Shown here: one piece after another, positions 38,435 to 44,530 of the stretch
Position numbering within the stretch: position 1 is the first letter of the stretch
Layout of the letters: each line of letters begins with the position of its first letter
Source of the DNA: Burkholderiaceae bacterium
Lineage (GTDB): Bacteria > Pseudomonadota > Gammaproteobacteria > Burkholderiales > Burkholderiaceae_C
NCBI GenBank assembly: GCA_024235915.1
Contig: JACKLO010000014.1
Location: 1 to 64,000, forward strand
DNA: 64,000 bases
Direction: 5' to 3'
Translations under genes and position numbers: made by a program
The notes under the pieces: model-generated
Seen by the model: only the letters and a program-made list of their open reading frames with translations
Told to the model about the DNA's origin: nothing
Database searches by the model: none

Positions 38435-39298
38435 TCAACTGCGGTCGTCGTCGACCTCGTGCAGCAGGCGACGAACGGGCTCCTCGCCGAGTTGCAGCAA
38501 GGCGGCAATGTCCCGCACGTCGTCTGGCAGCGCCGGGTCCTCCCAGCTTTGCATGCTGTGACGAGCCACCCGAATCGCCAGGAGCACGTTGCGCACCTGA
38601 ACATCCTCCACGTGCCGGTCGTCGGTGATCCGCACCAGCAGTGAAGGCAGGCGCCAGGCCACCATCAGCGCATGCTGCAGGTCCGGCAGCCCGATGTTCA
38701 GCACTTCCTGCTGGGCCTGCAGGCTGCGCAGCCCGGGTTGGGCATGAAGGCGCTGTGCCACCGCCAGCGCCAGGGCTGGTGCGTGCAGCCACAACAGCAA
38801 CTCCGCAAAGTCGTGCAGCAGGGCCGCTTCATGCAGGACGGCAGCATCGTGGTCCAGCCGGTGCGCCGCAAAGGCCAGTGAAAAGCCCGCCGCCCGGTGA
38901 GACCGGCGGAGCACGGTCATGAACCCCTCAACGGCGCCGGGGCTCTGGCGCAGCCAATCCTCGGCCGACGCCTGCGGGCCGAAATGACGGAAGAACGGGC
39001 CGATGCCCAGCATCACCAGCGCGGCCGTCACGGTTTCCGCATCGCCGCGCGCGTCGTCCCAGCTTCGCCGATGCGTCACCTGGGCCACCAGCGCGAACAG
39101 CTTCAGCGTCATCAACGGGTCGCGTGAGATGGTCTGGCTCAACAGGTGGGCATCCACCGCATCCTCATTGGCCCGCCAAGCCTCCAGCATGTTGGCCGTC
39201 TCCGCCAACACGGGCAGGGCCATCGGGTCGAAACGGGACACCCAGCCCCGCAGGTCCCGCTCGGGCTGGATCAGGAAGGGGGGATGCGGCGCAATCAT
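38435..39298 (-). CDS. HDOD-domain protein
   Basis: A 287-residue soluble protein with an HDOD fold, the non-catalytic relative of HD phosphohydrolases found in signalling proteins. Visible parts are LPVLAETANMLEAW, LSQTISRDPLMTLKLFALVAQ, the AALVMLGIGPFFRHF helix and the degenerate HD-like EAALLHDFAELLLWLHAP. No second output domain is attached. ATG 39298 follows a 110-base gap that contains a 12-bp hairpin. The role is presumably in c-di-GMP or motility signalling, as for many HDOD proteins, but this is unproven. Confidence 0.82.
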   Translation of the reverse strand: MIAPHPPFLIQPERDLRGWVSRFDPMALPVLAETANMLEAWRANEDAVDAHLLSQTISRDPLMTLKLFALVAQVTHRRSWDDARGDAETVTAALVMLGIGPFFRHFGPQASAEDWLRQSPGAVEGFMTVLRRSHRAAGFSLAFAAHRLDHDAAVLHEAALLHDFAELLLWLHAPALALAVAQRLHAQPGLRSLQAQQEVLNIGLPDLQHALMVAWRLPSLLVRITDDRHVEDVQVRNVLLAIRVARHSMQSWEDPALPDDVRDIAALLQLGEEPVRRLLHEVDDDRS

Positions 39299-39351
39299 CG
39301 GCAGGCCTCGTCCCTCGGTTATCGGCGTCCGCGGCGGAAAACTCAAGCGGA

Positions 39352-39386
39352 GCGACCCGACGCGGCCATCGCCGGCGTCGGGTCGC
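39352..39386 (-). terminator. 12-bp hairpin downstream of the 80-residue small gene
   Basis: GCGACCCGACGC (39352-39363) and GCGTCGGGTCGC (39375-39386) form a perfect 12-bp stem with an 11-base loop, 23 bases after the stop of the minus-strand small gene. On that strand a weak TTTTCC follows, so it may act as a terminator. Confidence 0.55.
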
Positions 39387-39408
39387 AGGGTGGGCGGCCA
39401 AGGCCGCA

Positions 39409-39651
39409 CTACAGACGGGTCACGCCGGGCAGCACCGCCACGCGCCGACCATCCACGTACAGCGCGCCCTCAGGCGCGCCGGCCTCGGCGTAGAACTCCA
39501 GCACCGGGTCCTGTGCGACGCGGGTCTCGCGCGGCGCCAGTTGCCGAGACCACGCCGCCAGGGCGCGTACCGCGCGCCGCAGCACCAAGGCCACCAGCCG
39601 GCGCGTGCTGAAAAAGGGCACGGGCTCGTGCCAGCTCAAACTCTTTTCCAT
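39409..39651 (-). CDS. Small conserved hypothetical protein (80 residues)
   Basis: Starts MEKSLSWHEPVPFFSTRRL, has a basic middle part (RRLVALVLRRAVRALAAW) that may be an amphipathic helix, and ends with the compact motif EFYAEAGAPEGALYVDGRRV and LPGVTRL. I know this C-terminal motif from short hypothetical proteins of Burkholderiales, with no function assigned. ATG 39651 is chosen; an open frame extends eight residues upstream. It is 42 bases downstream of another tiny gene on the same strand. Confidence 0.7.
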   Translation of the reverse strand: MEKSLSWHEPVPFFSTRRLVALVLRRAVRALAAWSRQLAPRETRVAQDPVLEFYAEAGAPEGALYVDGRRVAVLPGVTRL

Positions 39652-39693
39652 GATCAGTCTCCCGGCCCGCGCCAAGTCGCGGGTCCTTTGGGT

Positions 39694-39846
39694 TCAGGGG
39701 CTGGAGCGGGCCAACTCGGCCCGCAGTTCGCGTGCGGCGCGTTGGCGCAGGCCGGAGGCACTGCGGCCGTGGGCGCCGCCCTTGCACCGGTGTGCCGCGA
39801 TGGCAAACGGGTGGCGGGGCTTGCGCGGGATCAGGGTCAGCTTCAT
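39694..39846 (-). CDS. Very small basic protein (50 residues)
   Basis: An open frame of 51 codons with a strong ribosome-binding site (GGAGTGACCC then ATG). The peptide starts MKLTLIPRKPRHPFAIAAHR and is rich in Arg, Lys, His and Ala (about a quarter basic), suggesting nucleic-acid or ribosome binding. It precedes the 80-residue gene on the same strand, and both probably belong to one transcript from a promoter near 40,080-40,106. No family with known function is recognised. Confidence 0.6.
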   Translation of the reverse strand: MKLTLIPRKPRHPFAIAAHRCKGGAHGRSASGLRQRAARELRAELARSSP

Positions 39847-39879
39847 GGGTCACTCCTTGCAGTCGTGGTGAAAAGTCAA

Positions 39880-39908
39880 ACGGCCCGGGGCAGATGCCAC
39901 CGGGCCGT
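39880..39908 (-). promoter_or_regulatory. Leader hairpin upstream of the 50-residue basic gene
   Basis: ACGGCCCGG (39880-39888) pairs with CCGGGCCGT (39900-39908), giving a 9-bp stem with an 11-base loop. On the minus strand it is followed by TTTGACTTTTC, so it looks like a weak intrinsic terminator or attenuator about 35 bases before the ATG. Confidence 0.4.
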
Positions 39909-40078
39909 CGAAGGAGTGCGCCAGGATCGCCGATCCTCAGCCTGGCCTTCGGGGCCCGGGAGACACCTCGCCCATGCACCGTGCCCACAGGCGCGGTGAA
40001 ACATCGGGTAGGTGAGTCATGAACACGTTCGGAACACTCCGGGAAACACGCCAACCGGTGGGGCTTGGCGTTGATCAG

Positions 40079-40106
40079 ATGATAAACATTCGGCGTTTCA
40101 GCGCAA
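40079..40106 (-). promoter_or_regulatory. Candidate sigma-70 promoter for the two small genes
   Basis: On the minus strand TTGCGC (40106-40101) and TATCAT (40084-40079) are separated by 16 bases, inside a locally A+T-rich patch (GATGATAAACATT). It would transcribe the 50- and 80-residue genes with a leader of about 230 bases. The stretch from 39,909 to 40,140 otherwise holds no gene that I can see. Confidence 0.35.
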
Positions 40107-40140
40107 GAGGCCTTGCGCAAAAAGGCAACGAAGTCGCGCG

Positions 40141-40701
40141 CTAAGGTCGCCGGCGTTTCAGCGGCGCCACACCGGTCTGGCTCTTCAGCCAGAGCGACTG
40201 TTCATCGTCAGGTCTGGCCGGCGGCGCCGGCGGGCTCGTCGTGGGCGGCGGCGTGGTCAGCACTTCGCCCAGCAGGTCCAGCAGCCGCGCGCGCGCCTTC
40301 TGCGGGTGGCGGCGGTAGTAGGTGAGCACCAGGCCGACGATGAAGCGCTCGTCGTCGTCGCGCGGCTGGCTGCTGGTGGGTGGCGGTTCATCGCCATCGG
40401 GCGGCATCACGGCGGGCGGTGAACCGTCACCATGCGGCACGTCCATCCAGCCGATGGGCTTGCGGCAGCGCTGCTCGAACTGACGCGCCAGGCGCTCGCC
40501 AATCTGGCGGGCGCGGCTCTTGATCTGGCTCCAGTAGCTGGGCTGGATCAGCACGTGCTCGGCAAAGCGCCGCTCCAGGCCGCGCAGAGCGGCGGCGTCG
40601 GGGTGGCGGACGGTCGCGTGCACGAACTCGTCGAACAGGGCCAGCGCGTTCTCGAAGCGCACCTGCGCGATGACCGCAGGGTCGGGGCTGGCATGGAGCA
40701 T
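40141..40701 (-). CDS. Conserved hypothetical protein with phage-repressor-like helix-turn-helix segment
   Basis: A 186-residue soluble protein. The N-terminal half is helical (ENALALFDEFVHATVRHPDA, then EHVLIQPSYWSQIKSRARQI). It leads to ERLARQFEQRCRKPIGWMDVPH, which resembles the end of the DNA-binding domain of XRE-type phage-like repressors, where an ARQIE...LPEGWMD pattern is common. After a Pro/Asp-rich linker (about 95-115) comes ERFIVGLVLTYYRRHPQKARARLLDLLGEV, a helical segment. DNA binding is inferred from this resemblance only. No function is known. Confidence 0.6.
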   Translation of the reverse strand: MLHASPDPAVIAQVRFENALALFDEFVHATVRHPDAAALRGLERRFAEHVLIQPSYWSQIKSRARQIGERLARQFEQRCRKPIGWMDVPHGDGSPPAVMPPDGDEPPPTSSQPRDDDERFIVGLVLTYYRRHPQKARARLLDLLGEVLTTPPPTTSPPAPPARPDDEQSLWLKSQTGVAPLKRRRP

Positions 40702-40764
40702 GGGTGGATGATAAATCTGCGTTGCGCCGCCCTAAGATGAAGCCTTGTTCACAGAGGACCCACG

Positions 40765-41361
40765 ATGAGCAAGACATGGAAGATGAGCGCTGCGACAGCG
40801 GCCATGGCCGCCGCGGCCGCTGTGCCTGCGGCTGCGGTCGAGCGCGCGCTGGACAAGACGGTGGTGGTGCCCGCAGGTGTTGACGCCGTGTGGCAGGCCT
40901 GGACCACGACCAGTGGCGTCACCAGCTTCTTTGCGCCCGGGGCAGAGATCGAGCCTCGTGTGGGCGGTGCGTTCCACGTCTACTTCGACCCCGGCGCCGA
41001 GCCGGGCCAGCGTGGGGCCGACGACATGCGCATCCTGGCCCTGCAGCCCAAGCGGATGCTCAGCTTCGACTGGAACGCGCCACCGTCTCTGCCGCAGGCG
41101 CGCCAGCAACGCACCTTCGTGGTCGTGCGCCTGCACCCGGTGGACGAGCGCAGCACACGCGTCACGCTGCACCACACGGGCTGGGGCGACGGCGGCGAGT
41201 GGGACCAGGCCTACACCTACTTCGACCGCGCCTGGGACAACGTGCTCGCCGGTCTGAAGGCCCGCTTCGAAACCGGACCCAAGGACTGGAAGCCCTGGCT
41301 GGCGCAACTGGAAGCCTGGCGCGCCCAGCAGGCGGGCAAGGGCGCGGCGGTCAAGGAGTAG
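40765..41361 (+). CDS. Exported SRPBCC (AHSA1/START-like) domain protein
   Basis: A 198-residue protein with a signal peptide (MSKTWKMSAATAAMAAAAAV, cleavage near PAAAVE) and a single ligand-binding SRPBCC domain. The opening is LDKTVVVPAGVDAVWQAWTT, a FFAPGAEIEPRVGGAFHVYF strand pair follows, and TRVTLHHTGWGDGGEWDQAY leads into a C-terminal helix ending WDNVLAGLKARF. Such domains bind hydrophobic small molecules or act as cyclases; no active-site residue is diagnostic. A periplasmic location is inferred. The last 11 bases overlap the alx stop. Confidence 0.82.
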   Translation: MSKTWKMSAATAAMAAAAAVPAAAVERALDKTVVVPAGVDAVWQAWTTTSGVTSFFAPGAEIEPRVGGAFHVYFDPGAEPGQRGADDMRILALQPKRMLSFDWNAPPSLPQARQQRTFVVVRLHPVDERSTRVTLHHTGWGDGGEWDQAYTYFDRAWDNVLAGLKARFETGPKDWKPWLAQLEAWRAQQAGKGAAVKE

Positions 41362-42343
41362 CGTCGGCGCCTTCGGCCGGCGCGGCACGATCGGTGCCGA
41401 TCCTCGGCGCCGTGCGCACCGACCACCACATCGTCAGCGCCAGGATGCCGGCCACCGCACCCAGCGACGCGAGCACCGGGATCTTGACCACGTCGATCAG
41501 CATCATCTTGCCGCCGATGAAGACCAGGATGACCGCCAGGCCGTAGCTCAGGAGGTGGAACTTGGCCGCCACCGCCTGCAGCAGGAAGTACATCGCGCGC
41601 AGGCCGAGGATCGCGAACACGTTGGACGTGAGCACGATGAACGGGTCGGTGGTGATGGCGAAGATCGCCGGGATGGAATCCACCGCGAAGATCACGTCGG
41701 TCACGCCCACCAACGCCACCACCAGCAGCAGCGGCGTGGCGATGCGCTTGCCGTTCTCCACGGTGAAGAAGCGCTCCCCGTTGAATTGCTGGCTCACCGG
41801 CATCACCCGCTTGAGCAGCTTGAGGGCCGGGTTGTCGTCCAGGTTGGGTTCCTGGCCGGCGGCCCACCACATCTTGATGCCGGTGATCACCAGGAAGGCA
41901 CCGAACACGTAGAGGATCCAGTGGAAGTGCGCGATCAGCCACGAGCCCAGCAGGATCATCACCGTGCGCAGCACGATGGCCCCGATGATGCCGATCATCA
42001 GCACCCGCTTCTGGTACGCCGGCGGCACCGCGAAGTAGGTGAAGATCATCAGGAAGACAAAGATGTTGTCGACAGCCAGGCTCTTCTCGATGAGGTAGCC
42101 GGTCAGGAATTCCAGCGCCTTGGTGTTGGCCACGGCTGCGCCGTGGTCCTGCATCACGGCCCACCAGAACAGGCCGTTGAAGGCGAAGCTGGCGGCTACC
42201 CACACCAGCGACCAATTCACGGCCTCCTTCACCGAGACCTCGTGCGCGCCCTGCTTCTTGAGCACCACGAAGTCGATGAACAGGGCCACCACCACGGTGG
42301 CGACAAAGAAGATCCAGAGCCAGGTCGGCGCAATGGTGTCCAT
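41351..42343 (-). CDS. alx: TerC-family membrane protein, Alx-type manganese exporter
   Basis: A 330-residue polytopic membrane protein of the TerC family. Two halves carry the acidic motif: EKSLAVDNIFVFLMIF and VGVTDVIFAVDSIPAIFA, where the conserved Asp residues form the ion pathway. The GERFFTVENGKRIATPLLLV loop separates them, as in Alx. A manganese exporter role is supported by the yybP-ykoY riboswitch directly upstream. ATG 42343 is chosen because AAGGAG lies six bases before it; a GTG two codons upstream would have none. Convergent overlap of 11 bases with the SRPBCC gene. Confidence 0.9.
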   Translation of the reverse strand: MDTIAPTWLWIFFVATVVVALFIDFVVLKKQGAHEVSVKEAVNWSLVWVAASFAFNGLFWWAVMQDHGAAVANTKALEFLTGYLIEKSLAVDNIFVFLMIFTYFAVPPAYQKRVLMIGIIGAIVLRTVMILLGSWLIAHFHWILYVFGAFLVITGIKMWWAAGQEPNLDDNPALKLLKRVMPVSQQFNGERFFTVENGKRIATPLLLVVALVGVTDVIFAVDSIPAIFAITTDPFIVLTSNVFAILGLRAMYFLLQAVAAKFHLLSYGLAVILVFIGGKMMLIDVVKIPVLASLGAVAGILALTMWWSVRTAPRIGTDRAAPAEGADATP

Positions 42344-42346
42344 GGA

Positions 42347-42487
42347 CACTCCTTCGGCATGAGTGAGGATTCATGCCGAAAGGTCTTGCGAGGGCAGGGC
42401 GCCCTTGCGGTCCCGGGCCGCGGTGAGCGCCGCGTGCCGTATTGACGGGGGGCCGCGACCGCGGGAACGGCCGGCTACTCCCCTTTC
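42347..42487 (-). promoter_or_regulatory. yybP-ykoY Mn2+ riboswitch controlling alx, with Shine-Dalgarno-sequestering hairpin
   Basis: On the minus strand the aptamer starts AAAGGGGAGTAGCCG (from 42486), contains CGTCAATACGGC and a GC-rich second leg, and closes with AGACCTTT (42386-42379). These are the conserved elements of the Mn2+-sensing yybP-ykoY class. The sequence after it, CTTTCGGCATGA-N8-TCATGCCGAAGG, is an almost perfect hairpin whose right arm contains the AAGGAG of alx. CCTTT can pair either with AAAGG in the aptamer stem (ribosome site free, Mn present) or with GAAGG in the hairpin (site masked). A translational on-switch is the likely mechanism. The first bases lie inside the tetR coding end. 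Confidence 0.85.
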
Positions 42488-43134
42488 GACGTCGCGGATT
42501 CTGCCTTCGCCGGCAAAGACCGGGCGCGGCGTGGGGGCTTCGCGGCCGGTGTCGGCGCCAGCATGGCGGGGACCAGACTCTCCAGGGCCTGGGCGGCCAG
42601 GGCGCGGCGCGATGCCGGCGTCGGGCAGGCCAGGCCGAGTGGACCGTCGATGAACAGGCAAGCCAGGCCGTGCACCATGGCCCAGCAGGCCACGGCGCGT
42701 GCTTCATCGTCGCGCCCATGCACCAGCCGCACCATGCGCTGCAGTTCGCCGTGGGCCCGATCACCCGCCTCCTGCGCACGCGGAAACCGTGCGGCGTCGC
42801 AGAGCTCAGGGCGGAACATCACGCGGAACACCCCCGGCTCGTCGAGCGCGAAGCCCACGTAGGCAAGGCCGGACCGCGCCAGGATCTCGGCGGGCGCGGA
42901 TGACATCGACGTTTCATTGGCGGCCGCCAGACGCCCGGCCAATTCCGTGAAGCCGGCGGTCACCAACTCGGCCACGATGCTCTCGCGATCGCCGAAGTGG
43001 TGGTACGGCGCCTGGTGGGTGACACCCGCCCGCCGGGCCACCTCGCGCAGGCTGAGCGCGGCCACGCCGCCTTCGTCCAGCAACTGGCGGGCCGTGGCGA
43101 GGATGCGGGTGCGGAGGTCGAGTTCCCGGGTCAT
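42475..43134 (-). CDS. TetR/AcrR-family transcriptional regulator
   Basis: A 219-residue regulator. The N-terminal helix-turn-helix is RILATARQLLDEGGVAALSL followed by RREVARRAGVTHQAPYHHFGDR-type residues (recognition helix VTHQAPYHHF), with a TetR_C_33/WHG-like ligand domain and a basic, Ala/Pro-rich tail. The last codons and the stop (AAA GGG GAG TAG) coincide with the start of the alx riboswitch, so tetR and alx may share a transcript. It is divergent from the ABA4-like gene, with a palindromic operator between. Its natural ligand is unknown. Confidence 0.92.
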   Translation of the reverse strand: MTRELDLRTRILATARQLLDEGGVAALSLREVARRAGVTHQAPYHHFGDRESIVAELVTAGFTELAGRLAAANETSMSSAPAEILARSGLAYVGFALDEPGVFRVMFRPELCDAARFPRAQEAGDRAHGELQRMVRLVHGRDDEARAVACWAMVHGLACLFIDGPLGLACPTPASRRALAAQALESLVPAMLAPTPAAKPPRRARSLPAKAESATSKGE

Positions 43135-43144
43135 GACTTGACGG

Positions 43145-43186
43145 TGTCTAGTCTACTCATCAGAATGGCGGCTAGACACTGTCTAG
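43145..43186. promoter_or_regulatory. TetR operator region with CTAGACA-C-TGTCTAG palindrome
   Basis: A perfect 7-bp inverted repeat around a single base at 43172-43186, with an additional TGTCTAG half-site at 43145-43151. It lies between tetR (start 43134) and the membrane-protein pair (start 43242). It is the probable autoregulatory site and the control site for the divergent pair. Confidence 0.7.
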
Positions 43187-43241
43187 TCGACCGTTCTTCG
43201 CCGCGATGTCGGCGTGGCCGAACCTCGCTTCTGGAGCCGTG

Positions 43242-43712
43242 ATGTCCGCTGTCTTGCTCGACCCCGACCAGGTGTTCCGTCTGGCCAGCGCCTCCGTGCT
43301 GCCGGCCTGGGCCGCGCTGATGCTGTCCCCGCCTGCGGCGCGTTGGTCCGCCACGGCACGCAGGTGGGCCGGCCAGGTCTGGCCGGCCGTCCTGTCGCTG
43401 CTGTACGTGCTGCTGCTGGCTGCGCACTGGCGCGGTGAAGGTGGCTTCGGCTCCTTGGCCGACGTGCGGACCCTGTTCAGCGTGCCTGGGGCGCTGGTGG
43501 CCGGCTGGGTGCATTACCTCGCCTTCGACCTGTTCGTCGGCGGCTGGATCGCCGGCCGCGCTGCGGCGCGGGGATGGCCACACCTGCTCATGCTGCCCGT
43601 CTATGCACTGACCTTTCTGTTTGGCCCGGCCGGCTTGCTGGCCTACACCGTCATGGCCCGGCTTCGTCCGTCGGCCGCTTCCACAGCTTCCGCAGCAGGA
43701 GACACACGATGA
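43242..43712 (+). CDS. ABA4-like (DUF4281) membrane protein
   Basis: A 156-residue protein with four predicted membrane helices. The family signature is VHYLAFDLFVGGWIAGRAA, with ending LPVYALTFLFGPAGLLAY. ABA4-like proteins were named after a plant neoxanthin-synthesis factor; the bacterial function is unknown. ATG 43242 has GGAG eight bases upstream; an earlier ATG at 43206 is less likely. The stop overlaps the next start (ATGA), so the two membrane proteins are made together. Expression is probably under the adjacent TetR repressor. Confidence 0.85.
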   Translation: MSAVLLDPDQVFRLASASVLPAWAALMLSPPAARWSATARRWAGQVWPAVLSLLYVLLLAAHWRGEGGFGSLADVRTLFSVPGALVAGWVHYLAFDLFVGGWIAGRAAARGWPHLLMLPVYALTFLFGPAGLLAYTVMARLRPSAASTASAAGDTR

Positions 43713-44530
43713 CCCCGACCCTTCTCATTTCACCCGCTGGCGGGCACCGCGGCACTCGCATCGGTGGATGGGCCACCCTGCGCGAGGGCGACGGCGTCCT
43801 GGCCTGGTATGGGGCCCTGCTGCTGGCGTTGATGTTGCCGGCCGCGCTCGCGTTGGCGGTCGACGGCACGCTGGTGCACGGCACACCCGCCTGGGCCAAG
43901 CCGCTGAAGTTCCTGGCCTCGCTGGGCCTGTTCGCCTGGACCACGGCCTGGTTGGCCACCCTGCTGACGCCTGCACAACGCCGCAGCGCCCTCTGGCGCG
44001 GCACGGTGTGGACTTTGGTGGCCTGCAGCACGCTGGAACTGGCCTACATCGCCGCGATGGCGTCGCAGGGCCAGGGGTCGCACTTCAACTTCAGCACGCC
44101 TTGGCACGTGCGCGCCTATCTGCTGATGGGGGCCGGCGCCATGGCGCTCACGGCCACCCAGGTGGTGCTGGCGGCCCTGCTGTGGCAGCAGCGCCGCACG
44201 CTGCCCGCGGGCGCCAGGCCGTGGCACACGGTGGTGATCACCGGGTTGGTGCTCACCTTCGTGCTCGGCGCCGGGGCGGGCGCGCTGCTGTCCAACGTGC
44301 AGCCACCCGCCGGCATCGGGCTGCCGCTGCTGGGCTGGCACCTGACGGGCGGCGACCTGCGCCCGGCCCACTTCCTGGGGCTGCATGCGCAGCAACTGGT
44401 GCCGCTGGGTGCGCTGCTGCTGCCGCGTGCCGCCTGGCGGCCGGCGTTGGCGGTCTACGTCCTGCTCTGGGTGGGCGCCATGGCGATGGGCCTGCACGGC
44501 GCCGTGTTCACTCCTCCTCCCGTGGGTTGA
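43709..44530 (+). CDS. Polytopic membrane protein of unknown function
   Basis: A 273-residue protein with about seven hydrophobic segments, starting MTPTLLISPAGGHRGTRIGG. Polar landmarks are HGTPAWAKPLKFLASLGLFAW, SHFNFSTPWHVRAYLLMG and HFLGLHAQQLVPLGALLLP; the His residues inside helices could bind heme or lipid. I do not recognise a characterised family. It is translationally coupled to the ABA4-like gene and overlaps the end of the EF-G-like gene by 23 bases in convergent orientation. Confidence 0.8.
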   Translation: MTPTLLISPAGGHRGTRIGGWATLREGDGVLAWYGALLLALMLPAALALAVDGTLVHGTPAWAKPLKFLASLGLFAWTTAWLATLLTPAQRRSALWRGTVWTLVACSTLELAYIAAMASQGQGSHFNFSTPWHVRAYLLMGAGAMALTATQVVLAALLWQQRRTLPAGARPWHTVVITGLVLTFVLGAGAGALLSNVQPPAGIGLPLLGWHLTGGDLRPAHFLGLHAQQLVPLGALLLPRAAWRPALAVYVLLWVGAMAMGLHGAVFTPPPVG

